Shown here in pieces: positions 54,073-63,169 of a stretch of DNA of 64,000 bases. The notes below the pieces were generated by a model. The model saw only the letters and a program-made list of their open reading frames with translations, was not told where the DNA came from and ran no database searches. This DNA is from DASTFP01 sp963744345 (GTDB lineage: Bacteria > Verrucomicrobiota > Verrucomicrobiia > Chthoniobacterales > Terrimicrobiaceae): positions 124,001 to 188,000 of the forward strand of contig CAVUTD010000021.1 in NCBI GenBank assembly GCA_963744345.1, read 5' to 3'. The translations under genes were made by a program, and so were the position numbers. Every line of letters starts with the position of its first letter. Within the stretch, counting starts at the first letter, position 1.

Positions 54073-54626
54073 GACAGCTGCATGCGCAATTCCGCGCTCG
54101 AAGAGGAGTCAATTTCCTTCCGGGCAAAAATGACAATCTCCTCGAGCAGCGCGCGACAATCGGGGCGCCAATTTTTTGCGGAGCGGAGAAGCTTGATGCC
54201 ACAATAAGCGTCACAGATCTCCAAGCGTTCGGCTCTTGCCTCGAGCGCTTCTCGCAAGCGCGCTCGAAGAAGGTCGAAAAAGGCGAGCTCATATCCGAAT
54301 CCGGCGTCGCGAGCGAGTTCGGCCAGGGAAATTCGGACGGGCGGCGCAACGGCGCAAAAATAGCCGGCCACGTCGGAATAGCCAATGACTTGGAGGACGG
54401 ATTGGACGGCCTTCTCCAGCCGGTTGACGGTGACGATGTTCTCCTCGAAATCTTGCTCGAGGTAAATCGTGACGCTCTCGGTGACGTGCGGGGCCAGCCA
54501 CCATTTTTTATAGCCGGCGCGCTCTGCGGCGCGCGCAAGGGTTCCCGCAAGCCAACCGCGTTCGAATGGGACGATCTGACCGTCACTGAAGCGCACAAGC
54601 GGAAGGTTGCTAGGAAGACTGATCAC
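54069..54626 (-). CDS. ATP-cone-like protein downstream of nrdR
   Basis: 185 residues. The first 95 fit the ATP-cone pattern: FSDGQIVPFERGWLAGTLAR at the start (compare RDGRHEPFDRHKL in NrdR), then ENIVTVNRLEKAVQSVLQVI and GYSDVAGYF. The second half has Cys pairs (CDAYCGIK) and RPDCRALLEEIVIFARKEI but no family I recognise. ATP-cones sense ATP/dATP in ribonucleotide reductase and NrdR. The gene overlaps nrdR and the HIT gene by four bases each, which supports a role linked to nucleotide sensing. The domain call is by pattern and moderate. Confidence 0.6.
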   Translation of the reverse strand: MISLPSNLPLVRFSDGQIVPFERGWLAGTLARAAERAGYKKWWLAPHVTESVTIYLEQDFEENIVTVNRLEKAVQSVLQVIGYSDVAGYFCAVAPPVRISLAELARDAGFGYELAFFDLLRARLREALEARAERLEICDAYCGIKLLRSAKNWRPDCRALLEEIVIFARKEIDSSSSAELRMQLS

Positions 54627-55117
54627 GCCTTGAATAGCTCTGGTTGGGCCGGAGAACGGGAGGAGCGCTTCTCCTGATAGGTTTGTATCTCTTCGATAAA
54701 ATCGCCGATCTCTTGGAATTGGCGGTAAATCGACGCATAGCGCACATACGCGATCGGATCGATCGTATGAAGTTTTTCCATGACCTTCGCGCCAATAAAG
54801 CGCGTGGGTATCTCGCGTCGCTGCTCGGCTTCCAATTCGTGAAGCAGTTCCTCAACCGCACGCTCGATCTGGTCCATTCCTATCGGGCGCTTCTCGCAGG
54901 CCTTGACAAGGCTGGTCTGAAGTTTGTGCCGGTCAAAGGGTTCATGGCGTCCATCGCGTTTTATTGCGCGTAATTCGATGCGCTCGATTTCCTCGTAAGT
55001 GGTGTAGCGAAACTCACACGCAAGGCACTCACGCCGACGGCGGATGCTATCCCCGTCTTTGGAAAGACGAGAGTCAATCACCTTGTCTTGAAGGGAACCG
55101 CATTTTGGGCAACGCAT
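54623..55117 (-). CDS. nrdR: Transcriptional repressor of ribonucleotide reductase
   Basis: 164 residues, standard length. The zinc ribbon is MRCPKCGSLQDKVIDSR with the second pair in CLACEFRYTTYE; an ATP-cone follows at about 49-139. The protein represses nrd genes when dATP is high. A candidate NrdR box lies just upstream (autoregulation). Followed by an ATP-cone-like gene and a HIT gene with 4-base overlaps. Confidence 0.95.
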   Translation of the reverse strand: MRCPKCGSLQDKVIDSRLSKDGDSIRRRRECLACEFRYTTYEEIERIELRAIKRDGRHEPFDRHKLQTSLVKACEKRPIGMDQIERAVEELLHELEAEQRREIPTRFIGAKVMEKLHTIDPIAYVRYASIYRQFQEIGDFIEEIQTYQEKRSSRSPAQPELFKA

Positions 55118-55148
55118 TGTGGTGCCTCAGCTCTTTTTCGCGAATTCA

Positions 55149-55182
55149 CCACAATATCTTGAGTTGTCAATGCGTTTGTCAA
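55149..55182 (-). promoter_or_regulatory. nrdR promoter with candidate NrdR box
   Basis: On the minus strand TTGACA and GATATT are 18 bases apart; the box at 55149-55164 (CACAATATCTTGAG on plus) matches the consensus ACACWATATATWGTGT at about 12 of 16 positions and covers the -10. The -35 lies inside the end of holA. Confidence 0.5.
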
Positions 55183-56297
55183 CCTTTTCGCGAGAGCAGC
55201 CGGATCAAAAGTCGAGCGAGAAGGACCTCTTCCGTGAGCGATCCGCTCAAGAGTAGCTGATTGGCTTTCGCACAGGCGGCGAATCCCTCCTGGAGCTCGG
55301 GCAAAGAATACTGCGCGGCGTGATTGGCGGCGATTCCAAGACCATAGGCGTTAATGGTCCCATCCTTTTTTCTCGGAAGATGGGATGTTGTTTGCGCAGG
55401 AAGGCGTTTGATCACGGCGGAAAAATATTGCGGTTCTGCAGGCGCGGGCAGTTGGTGTCGAACAAGCAGGTCCTTCACCAGAAGCAAGTTTCGAAGCGTG
55501 GGGACAACAGCTGCCAGGAGAATTCCGATGCCGGTCTCACCCTGACGAAGAAGTTGATCGAGGGTTTCGAGAGCGAGCGGGAGGTTCCTTTTCTCGATAG
55601 CCCTACTGAGATCGAAAATTCCGCCCTCTCTGGTTTGCGGAACCAGGAGACGCACCTCGTCTGCACTGACAGGGCGCGTTTTTCCAAACGCCGTTTCTAA
55701 CTTCTCGAGCTCACTTTCCAGTTGCAGAGCGTCAAGACCGACGCGCGCGGCGAGAACCTCGATGGCATCCGCATCGAGTTGCACGTCGCGCTCGTGAACG
55801 TGGGCGGTCATCCACTCGACTATCGTCTCTTCCCCTCCTCGAAAGCCTAGTTCGGGCAGATCGTGGACTCGTGTGGCCGCGAGTTTCGAGAGGACCTTGA
55901 ATGTTGATCTTCGTTTGTCTGCCAGCGGAGCGCTGAGGACGAAGCTGACTCCCTGCGCTACTCCGGAAGCCAACACTTCGCAAAGTGTCTGCATTGCGTT
56001 AACGACGCTTTCCGAACGTCCTGCTGTGTTGTCCGCAAGAAACGAGACATTTTTGAGCCACACAAGTTTCGAGCCGCCAAGGAACGGCAGGGTCAGCAGA
56101 GCCCCGATGGTCTCCTGCACAGCCCTGCTGGCAGCCTCAGCGCTTTCGACTGCACCGTCAATCGTCTCCAGTCCGAAGATATCTGCGTCCGGAGCAAGTT
56201 CTCTGGCCAGGGCCCGCGCGTTATTCCTCACCGCGGCTTCGTCCGAGCCCGTGATGAAGTGGATGAGAGAAGCCGTGTTCTTCGCGCTGGCCGTCAC
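55179..56297 (-). CDS. holA: DNA polymerase III subunit delta
   Basis: Clamp-loader subunit of 372 residues. It has the amino-terminal AAA-like fold (HFITGSDEAAVRNNARALAR, LLTLPFLGGSKLVWLKNV), the DALQLESELEKL helix and the collar domain. The Walker A motif is degenerate, as is normal for delta. Its start overlaps the uvrB stop by four bases (ATGA), so both are co-translated. Confidence 0.88.
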   Translation of the reverse strand: MTASAKNTASLIHFITGSDEAAVRNNARALARELAPDADIFGLETIDGAVESAEAASRAVQETIGALLTLPFLGGSKLVWLKNVSFLADNTAGRSESVVNAMQTLCEVLASGVAQGVSFVLSAPLADKRRSTFKVLSKLAATRVHDLPELGFRGGEETIVEWMTAHVHERDVQLDADAIEVLAARVGLDALQLESELEKLETAFGKTRPVSADEVRLLVPQTREGGIFDLSRAIEKRNLPLALETLDQLLRQGETGIGILLAAVVPTLRNLLLVKDLLVRHQLPAPAEPQYFSAVIKRLPAQTTSHLPRKKDGTINAYGLGIAANHAAQYSLPELQEGFAACAKANQLLLSGSLTEEVLLARLLIRLLSRKG

Positions 56298-58462
56298 GAG
56301 ATCGACGTCCTTCGGCGCGCTTTTTTGGGATACTTCATTCTCCGAGGTTCAATCTTGGAGACTCCAGATCCGCTCTTCAGCTCGGTTATCTGATCTCTGA
56401 GCAGCGCCGCGCGTTCGTATTCAAGACTTGCGGCCGCAGCAGCCATATCGCGCTCGAGTTCCCGGAGGAGCTCACTCAAGTCAAAATCGGAAGGCGTCTC
56501 TCGCAGGATAGACTGTTCGACTTCACGACCTTTAAGAATGACGTGCAAACTCTCCTGCACGGCCCGCTGAACGCTCTTCGGAGTGATGTCATGTTCCTCA
56601 TTATAGGCGAGCTGGCGGGCGCGCCGGTATTCGCTGATGTCGAGAAGCCGTTGCATGCTGTTGGTGACTTGGTCTGCGAAGAGAACAACTTCGCCATTGA
56701 TGTGCCGCGCTGCTCGACCCGCCGTCTGGATGAGTGAAGTCTGCGAGCGCAAGTAGCCCTCCTTATCTGCGTCGAGGATGCAAACCAGGCTGACTTCCGG
56801 CAGGTCCAGACCCTCACGGAGAAGATTTATGCCGACCAAGACGTCGCATTCTCCGCCCCGCAGCCCCCGAAGGATCTCGACCCGCTCAATCGTATCGATA
56901 TCACTATGAAGATATCGAACTTTAAGACCGATGTCTCGGAGGTAATCGGCGAGATCTTCGGCCGTTCGTTTGGTCAGAGTTGTGATGAGGATCCGCTCAC
57001 CTTTTTCAATACGCCGGCGGCACAACTCGATGGTTTCATCGATCTGATTTCTCAGAGGCCGGATGGTGATCTTGGGATCGAGAAGCCCGGTTGGGCGAAT
57101 GATCTGTTCAATCACAAGCGGCGCGCCGGGTGTGATCGGATCAAAAGGATTCTTTCCAGCGGTGGTTTGCTGGATGGCTCCCGCCAGTCGTGCCGGCGTT
57201 CTCTGCTCGCGAAAATCATCCCCTGGGCCCAAGATAAAACTCGTGTTTCCCACGAAGCTATTGCGGAGCTCAAATTCCGCCGGAGTCGCGCTCACGTAGA
57301 CAATTTGCCGAACCATCGCCATGAATTCCGCGAAGCTCAAAGGTCGATTGTCCAAAGCGCTGGGCAGTCGGAAGCCATAGTTGACGAGCACAGTCTTGCG
57401 CGACCGGTCGCCCGCATACATGCCGCCGATCTGGGGAACGGTCGCGTGCGATTCATCAATTACGAGTAGGAAATCCTCGGGCATGAAATCCATGAGGGTG
57501 TATGGGCGTGAACCCGCCGGGCGACCGCTAAGGTGGCGGGAGTAGTTTTCGATTCCGTTGCAGAAGCCCATCTCCTGCATCATTTCGAGGTCAAATTCTG
57601 TCCTTTGCCGAAGCCGTTGCGCCTCGATGAGTTTGTTGTCGCGTTCCAGTTCCGCGACCCGCTGATCCAGTTCTTCCCGTATAGCTCGGACGGCACGTTG
57701 GAGCTTGTCGTAAGGGGTGACAAATTGTTTGGCGGGATAGATCGTCAGGGTCGAGAGGGTGGATGACACGCGTCCGGTCAGTGGGTCGAACTGGCTGATA
57801 CGCTCTATCTCATCGCCAAAGAACTCGACGCGAATCGCTTCGTCGTCCACCTGCGCCTGATGGACCTCGACGGTATCGCCCCGGACTCGGAATTTGCCCC
57901 GGCCGAAAGCGATATCATTGCGCTCGTACAGCATATCCACCAGCTTCGCCAGGAATGTCTCGCGCGTCATCGTTTGCCCCTTCTTGATCGTGACGAGCAT
58001 TTGCAGAAAATCCTCTGGTGAAGCTAATCCGTAGATGCAGGAGACACTGGCCACAACAATTGTGTCCCGCCGCGACAACAGGGAACTGACCGCGGAGAGC
58101 CTCAGGCGTTCAATTTCCTCGTTTATGGACGAATCCTTTTCAATGTAGGTATCCGTGCGCGGGATGTAGGCTTCCGGTTGATAATAGTCGAAGTAGCTCA
58201 CAAAGTACTCGACGGCATTGCGGGGGAAAAATTGTTTGAATTCGCTGTAAAGTTGCGCTGCCAATGTTTTGTTGTGCGACATGACCAGAGTGGGCCTGTC
58301 GATCTCGCGGAGGGCGTTGGCGATGGTAAAGGTCTTCCCCGAACCAGTGACTCCAAGCAAGGTCTGGTGCCGGTTTCCTGCAACGAGAGAGCGGGTCAAC
58401 TTCTCGAGGGCCGGGCCTTGGTCCCCGCGAGGCCGGTAAGTGGAAGCCAACTCAAAAGCCAT
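56294..58462 (-). CDS. uvrB: Excinuclease ABC subunit B
   Basis: 722 residues. Walker A GVTGSGKTFTIAN, beta-hairpin region YYQPEAYIPRTDTYIEKDSS, helicase motif V/VI RAARHINGEVVLFAD and a carboxyl UVR domain (LERDMAAAAASLEYERAALL). It handles damage verification in nucleotide excision repair. The last 30 residues are basic and extend past the usual end. First gene of the uvrB-holA-nrdR series; no LexA-like box was found ahead. Confidence 0.97.
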   Translation of the reverse strand: MAFELASTYRPRGDQGPALEKLTRSLVAGNRHQTLLGVTGSGKTFTIANALREIDRPTLVMSHNKTLAAQLYSEFKQFFPRNAVEYFVSYFDYYQPEAYIPRTDTYIEKDSSINEEIERLRLSAVSSLLSRRDTIVVASVSCIYGLASPEDFLQMLVTIKKGQTMTRETFLAKLVDMLYERNDIAFGRGKFRVRGDTVEVHQAQVDDEAIRVEFFGDEIERISQFDPLTGRVSSTLSTLTIYPAKQFVTPYDKLQRAVRAIREELDQRVAELERDNKLIEAQRLRQRTEFDLEMMQEMGFCNGIENYSRHLSGRPAGSRPYTLMDFMPEDFLLVIDESHATVPQIGGMYAGDRSRKTVLVNYGFRLPSALDNRPLSFAEFMAMVRQIVYVSATPAEFELRNSFVGNTSFILGPGDDFREQRTPARLAGAIQQTTAGKNPFDPITPGAPLVIEQIIRPTGLLDPKITIRPLRNQIDETIELCRRRIEKGERILITTLTKRTAEDLADYLRDIGLKVRYLHSDIDTIERVEILRGLRGGECDVLVGINLLREGLDLPEVSLVCILDADKEGYLRSQTSLIQTAGRAARHINGEVVLFADQVTNSMQRLLDISEYRRARQLAYNEEHDITPKSVQRAVQESLHVILKGREVEQSILRETPSDFDLSELLRELERDMAAAAASLEYERAALLRDQITELKSGSGVSKIEPRRMKYPKKARRRTSIS

Positions 58463-58594
58463 AAATCGCTAGTGTAGCGGTGAGTTCCGAGCGCGCAAGA
58501 GGTGGCAAGGAAGTCTTCCTTCCCCAGCAGGGGATTGCAATCTGAGCACACCGTGCGACGATGAGCCCGTGAGACATCTGGCGGAACGTTGTCT

Positions 58595-59728
58595 ATGAAT
58601 TCTCGTTTAATGTCGAAAGAGTTGAAGCCGATTTTAAGCAAGGTCGAGGCAGGGCTTCGCATTTCTGACGAGGATGCCATGGTCCTCTACGCAAGCGCGG
58701 ATATCAACGGGATTGGCGCCATCGCCAACGTTGTCAGGGAGCGAAAGAACGGGAATGTAGCGACCTACATCCATAATCGTTACATAAACTACTCGAATCT
58801 TTGCCTGCTCTCCTGCCAATTCTGTGCCTTTGGAGCGAAGAAGCGGGAAGCGCACGCCTTCGAGTTGGCAATCCCGCAGATCGTGGAAACCGTGCGCGAT
58901 GCCCTGCGGTTGGGGATTACCGAAATTCACATGGTCGGAGGACTCCATCCTTCGCTCAAGGCCGAGTGGTACCTTGAGCTGTTGCGCAAACTCCGCACGC
59001 TGGATGAAAAACTCATCATCAAGGCGTTTACGGCTATCGAGATCCGCCATCTTTCCGGGCGTGTCTTTAAGAAATCCATTCGTGAAACGCTCGAGCTTCT
59101 GAGGGAAAATGGTCTTGGGGCAATAACCGGAGGGGGCGCGGAAATTTTTGATGCTGAGATTCGCGACAAGATCTGCCATGGCAAGGAGAGTGCCGAGGAG
59201 TGGGCGGAGGTGCATCGCACCTGGCACCAGTCAGGCGGACGGAGCACCTGCACAATGCTCCATGGGCATATTGAGGGCGCTCATCACCGCGTGGACCATC
59301 TTCGCCGCTTGCGACTGCTTCAGGATGAGACGGGTGGCTTCACGGGATTTATTCCTTTTGCTTTTGAGCCTGAGGGAGCGCGACCCGTGCTTCAAGGAAT
59401 TCCGCATGCAACCGCATTCGAAGAGCTTCGGACGTTAGCGATAAGTCGAATCTACCTTGATAACATTCCCCACATCACGGCTTACTGGATCAGCCTTGGG
59501 CTGCCTCTTGCCCAGCTCTCCCTGAGCTATGGGGTAGATGATCTTCATGGGACCATCATCGAGGAGAAAATCTTTCATATGGCTGGCGCACAGACACCGC
59601 AGCAGCAAACGACGCAGGCGCTTGAGAAGGCGATCCGCGAGGCAGGGCGCATGCCCATGCAACGAAACAGCTTTTACGAGCGGATATCAGATAGAAGGTC
59701 TCAGCACACCGATCTCGCGGCGGCGTGA
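58595..59728 (+). CDS. mqnE: Aminofutalosine synthase
   Basis: Radical SAM enzyme of the futalosine route to menaquinone; joins the MqnA product with adenosine from SAM. 377 residues. The iron-sulfur motif is C-x3-C-x2-C in CLLSCQFCAF, followed by EIHMVGGLHPSL and GGGAEIF, which separate MqnE from MqnC. A TTG six bases earlier is less likely as start. The stop overlaps the mqnA start as GTGA. Confidence 0.93.
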   Translation: MNSRLMSKELKPILSKVEAGLRISDEDAMVLYASADINGIGAIANVVRERKNGNVATYIHNRYINYSNLCLLSCQFCAFGAKKREAHAFELAIPQIVETVRDALRLGITEIHMVGGLHPSLKAEWYLELLRKLRTLDEKLIIKAFTAIEIRHLSGRVFKKSIRETLELLRENGLGAITGGGAEIFDAEIRDKICHGKESAEEWAEVHRTWHQSGGRSTCTMLHGHIEGAHHRVDHLRRLRLLQDETGGFTGFIPFAFEPEGARPVLQGIPHATAFEELRTLAISRIYLDNIPHITAYWISLGLPLAQLSLSYGVDDLHGTIIEEKIFHMAGAQTPQQQTTQALEKAIREAGRMPMQRNSFYERISDRRSQHTDLAAA

Positions 59729-60501
59729 GTTCATCAAACTCGGCACTGGCCGGTCTGAGGATCGGGCCGGTTTCGTATCTCAACGCGAAGCCTTTGATTT
59801 GGAATGTTGATCCCGCTCTTCTCCACATGGATGTTCCCGCCGAGCTGGGGCGAAAGTTTTTTTCCGGTCGCCTGGATGTGGCGTTGCTGCCCGTGTCTGA
59901 AATTCTTCGGGTTGGTGGTGCTCGCATGGTCGACGATGTGGCAATCGCGTGTCGAGGCGAGGTCTACAGCGTTGTCGTCGCGAGCAGGACCTCTTTTGCG
60001 AGGAGCGGAGCAATCTACCTCGATCCCGCTTCCCGCAGCTCCGCGGCTCTTCTGCGCCTTTTGGTTGCAGAATACTACCCCGGAGGTCCCTCGATCACGG
60101 AAGCTGAGAGAATTCCGGAAGAGGCAGCTCGGTTGTTGATCGGCGATAGTGCGATCGGGTTTCGCAGGCTTCGGGGCACGACCTGGCAGTATCATGATCT
60201 TGGAGCACTCTGGCACAAACACACAGGTCTGCCCTTCGTCTTTGCCGTATGGGCAGTTTCGGAAAGGGCGGATGCAGCGGTTTTTGGCGCCTTGCGTGCC
60301 GTCAAGCAAGAGGGTCTCGCCGCTCGAAAGCAGATCGCTCTTAAGGAACCGCAGCCTGACTTCGCTCTGCGCTATTTAACCCAGTACATTCGCTATGATC
60401 TGGGGTCCGACGAGAAAAAGGGAATACGCTTGTTTGAGTCCCTTTCGCGCCGTCACGGCCTGCTTTCGCAAGATGAGCCGGCAGCCCTCGACTTCCGTTA
60501 A
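59725..60501 (+). CDS. mqnA: Chorismate dehydratase
   Basis: Turns chorismate into 3-[(1-carboxyvinyl)oxy]benzoate, the first step of the futalosine pathway. 258 residues from a GTG overlapping the mqnE stop. Signature RIGPVSYLNAKPLIW and DVALLPVSEIL, periplasmic-binding-protein-like fold without a signal peptide. MqnC, MqnB and MqnD are not in the window. Confidence 0.93.
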   Translation: MSSSNSALAGLRIGPVSYLNAKPLIWNVDPALLHMDVPAELGRKFFSGRLDVALLPVSEILRVGGARMVDDVAIACRGEVYSVVVASRTSFARSGAIYLDPASRSSAALLRLLVAEYYPGGPSITEAERIPEEAARLLIGDSAIGFRRLRGTTWQYHDLGALWHKHTGLPFVFAVWAVSERADAAVFGALRAVKQEGLAARKQIALKEPQPDFALRYLTQYIRYDLGSDEKKGIRLFESLSRRHGLLSQDEPAALDFR

Positions 60502-60542
60502 AGCTACGGCGGCCAAGTCGTCTTTGTCAGGCGAGGAACGCT

Positions 60543-60968
60543 CTAAGGATCAGTTCGAGATGCCCAGCGTTCAAGGAAACTGTCACGAAAGGCGTCCGGT
60601 TCCCAGATCTTTTCGGAGAGCAGGGAACTTAGCGCGAGCGGCAGAACGAATGCCAGAGCACTCATTTGTCTGCCTGAGCAGTGCACATCGACTCTCTCGA
60701 GTTTATAGAACGGATCTTCGAAAGCGATCAAATCGTCCCACTCCTTTGGGCTGATATTGGAATAGATGACTCCTTCGACGGTGTCATCACCCTCCTCATT
60801 CACTATGAGCGCCGGGAACAATTCGCCAGCAACTACAAGACGCCTGTGGCCTTCGATGATGGCAGGTCGCTGGTCAGGGACTCGTCCGACGACGGCCTCT
60901 ATAATTTCCGGGAACATCAACGTTCCGTAAGCAAAAAGGGGTCTGTCCTCGTGCGCAGCGGCGGTCAT
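60543..60968 (-). CDS. Gamma-glutamylcyclotransferase-like (GGCT/AIG2) protein
   Basis: 141 residues. It starts RPLFAYGTLMFPEIIEAVVG, the family fingerprint, with the catalytic Glu in AFEDPFYKLERV. Homologues open glutamyl-amine bonds. The start overlaps the hemW stop by one base (TAATG), which suits translational coupling. Confidence 0.83.
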   Translation of the reverse strand: MTAAAHEDRPLFAYGTLMFPEIIEAVVGRVPDQRPAIIEGHRRLVVAGELFPALIVNEEGDDTVEGVIYSNISPKEWDDLIAFEDPFYKLERVDVHCSGRQMSALAFVLPLALSSLLSEKIWEPDAFRDSFLERWASRTDP

Positions 60969-62053
60969 TAGATGAAGGCTTCGGCAACAGAATCGGCCAG
61001 CAGTTTGCCCTTGCGGGTAAGATGCCAGAAATCGCAACTCCGCACCAGCAGTCCGAGATCCGCAAATTCTTCAGCTTTCGACGTCGGCAGAGCTTGCATC
61101 GGGACACCACGGTTCGTCCGCAAGGAGAAAGCGATGCATTCGGCCCGGCGAGTCCTTTCGGTGGGTTCTTCACGAAAGTCGGCGGGGTCGATGCCCGCCT
61201 GGATCATAGAGACGTAAGCTGTCGTATTACTAACATTCCTCCAGCGATTGAAGCTCACGGTGGAAAATGCGCTTGGGCCAAGTCCCAAATAGTCTGCGCC
61301 CAGCCAATATGCGAGATTGTGACGACACTCATAGCCGGGCTTGGAGTAGTTCGAGATTTCGTATTGGCAAAATCCCGCAGCCTCCAGAGTGTCCATGGCA
61401 ATTTCAAACAGGTCAGCGTCCAACGATTCGTCCGGGCGAAATTCTCCACGGCACATCCGCAGGAAGTACTCGGTGTCTTCTTCGTAAGTCAGGCAATAGG
61501 CTGAGGCATGAAGAGGTTCGAGCGCGATCGTTCGCTCCAGACTCGCGCGCCACTGTTCCCGCGTCTGTCCGGGAATACCAAACATCAGATCCAGATTAAT
61601 ATTCTCGAATCCTGCTTCGCGGAGGATCTCGTAACTTTTTTGCGCCTGGTGGACGGAGTGAACCCGGCCGAGGGTGGTGAGCAAACTGGGATCCCAGCTT
61701 TGAACTCCCATGCTCACCCGGTTGACTCCCAAGCTGCGAAGAAGGGCTGCTTTCTCGAGCGATACCGTAGCTGGATTCACTTCAATGGTAAACTCCTGCA
61801 GGTCGGAGAAACTGATTCGCTCCTGGAGACCGCGGATGAGATACTCCAACTGCCGGGTCGTGAGTGCGGTGGGAGTTCCACCACCAAAGAAGATCGTCTG
61901 CGGCTTCACTTGTGAGCCCCGGCGCTCGCTCTCGATCAGGACCGCGTCCAGAAAATCTTGAGTTTTATTGCGGTCGCCCGCCTCCTTATAGAAGCTGCAA
62001 TACGGGCAGATTTTCGGGCAGAAGGGAATGTGAACATATAGGTGCGCGATCAT
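60968..62053 (-). CDS. hemW: HemW-like radical SAM protein (heme chaperone)
   Basis: 361 residues. AHLYVHIPFCPKICPYCSFY holds the C-x3-C-x2-C cluster motif with the extra upstream pattern of HemW; FFGGGTPTAL and CRHNLAYWLGADYLGLGPSA are family marks. HemW has been shown to carry heme rather than act as a coproporphyrinogen oxidase. ATG 62053 is preferred: the upstream extension to 62194 is not protein-like and would overlap the divergent DUF362 gene. Confidence 0.9.
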   Translation of the reverse strand: MIAHLYVHIPFCPKICPYCSFYKEAGDRNKTQDFLDAVLIESERRGSQVKPQTIFFGGGTPTALTTRQLEYLIRGLQERISFSDLQEFTIEVNPATVSLEKAALLRSLGVNRVSMGVQSWDPSLLTTLGRVHSVHQAQKSYEILREAGFENINLDLMFGIPGQTREQWRASLERTIALEPLHASAYCLTYEEDTEYFLRMCRGEFRPDESLDADLFEIAMDTLEAAGFCQYEISNYSKPGYECRHNLAYWLGADYLGLGPSAFSTVSFNRWRNVSNTTAYVSMIQAGIDPADFREEPTERTRRAECIAFSLRTNRGVPMQALPTSKAEEFADLGLLVRSCDFWHLTRKGKLLADSVAEAFI

Positions 62054-62094
62054 TGCGCTGGAATTTTGAGGTGGATTGACAAGATTCACAGGAG

Positions 62095-63144
62095 ATGAAG
62101 GCGGTGTTGTACCTTTTGCTGCTGATGGTTGCAGATCGCCCTGCGACCGCGCAGGAGAGAGCAAAAGTTTATTACGCCATGGAAACAAATGCAATGGGCC
62201 CGGCCCGTTCGATCCAAGCCCGTGTCGTCGCTCGGATGGTAGACAGTCTCGTGTGCAATGTTACCGGAACGCAATCAGTTGCCGGAGCATGGAGGACCTT
62301 AGTTTCTCCCGCAGACAAGGTGGGCATTAAGGTTTCCACCAGAGGCCGTGCAGTTAGCGGGACAAAACCGGAGGTCGTTGATGCTATTGTGGACGGGCTC
62401 GCGGCGGCTGGAGTGCCAGCAAGAAATATCATCGTCTGGGATAAGAGTCTGGAAGATCTTCTGGCGGCAGGATTCAAGAACGATGGGAGGCGATACACCC
62501 TTGCCGCCATTGATCCTAAATCGGGATACGACGAGCAATCACAAGTCAGCGCACCGGTCTTAGGCAAGCTTATCTGGGGCGATCGGAAGTTTGGAGATCG
62601 CCGCGGAGAGCGCTTTGCCGATCTTCTCTCGAGCGGCGAACAGGTAAGCAGCCAAAGCTACTTTGCAAAGGTGCTCACGACGGAGGTCACCAAGGTCATC
62701 AATGTTCCTTCGCTGGTTGATAGTTATCTTACAGGAATTGACGGCGGCATCGTCAACATGACCCTCCCCAACATAGACAACTGGCGCCGCTTTGCGAAAT
62801 CTGCTTCAGTGGGCGGTTCTTATATTTCCGAAATCTATGCGGATCCAATGATTCGCGACAAGGTGGTCGTGACTTTCCTCGATGCGCTGATTCTGCAGTA
62901 TGCGGGGGGTCCATTTCCAAATCCAAATTTCTCTGTGGAAAATAGCACAATTTTCGCGAGCAAAGACGCCGTGGCCGTCGATGCGATCGCCGCGCGCTCC
63001 ATCGAAGAAATGCGCAAGGCAAATAAGTTGCCTTCGATCAAAGAAATGACTGCCTATCTGGAGGCCGCCTCGCGGCTCGGCCTTGGAGAATCCGTCGAGT
63101 GGAAAATTCAAATGGTGCGCGTGGGCCTGGAAGGAATAAAGTAG
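62095..63144 (+). CDS. Exported DUF362-domain protein
   Basis: 349 residues with a short signal peptide (VLYLLLLMVADRPATAQ). DUF362 pattern: VGIKVSTRG near the start, then VINVPSLVDSYLTGIDGGIV and FASKDAVAVDAIAA near the end. The ferredoxin part found in some members is missing. Function is unknown. It is divergent from hemW with 41 bases between the starts, and 25 bases upstream of the squalene/phytoene synthase gene in the same direction. Confidence 0.8.
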   Translation: MKAVLYLLLLMVADRPATAQERAKVYYAMETNAMGPARSIQARVVARMVDSLVCNVTGTQSVAGAWRTLVSPADKVGIKVSTRGRAVSGTKPEVVDAIVDGLAAAGVPARNIIVWDKSLEDLLAAGFKNDGRRYTLAAIDPKSGYDEQSQVSAPVLGKLIWGDRKFGDRRGERFADLLSSGEQVSSQSYFAKVLTTEVTKVINVPSLVDSYLTGIDGGIVNMTLPNIDNWRRFAKSASVGGSYISEIYADPMIRDKVVVTFLDALILQYAGGPFPNPNFSVENSTIFASKDAVAVDAIAARSIEEMRKANKLPSIKEMTAYLEAASRLGLGESVEWKIQMVRVGLEGIK

Positions 63145-63169
63145 CCGGCTGGGAGTTCTCTTACAGCCC

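Noticed and set aside
58463..58594. LexA box ahead of uvrB
   Set aside because: No sequence resembling a known LexA site was found.
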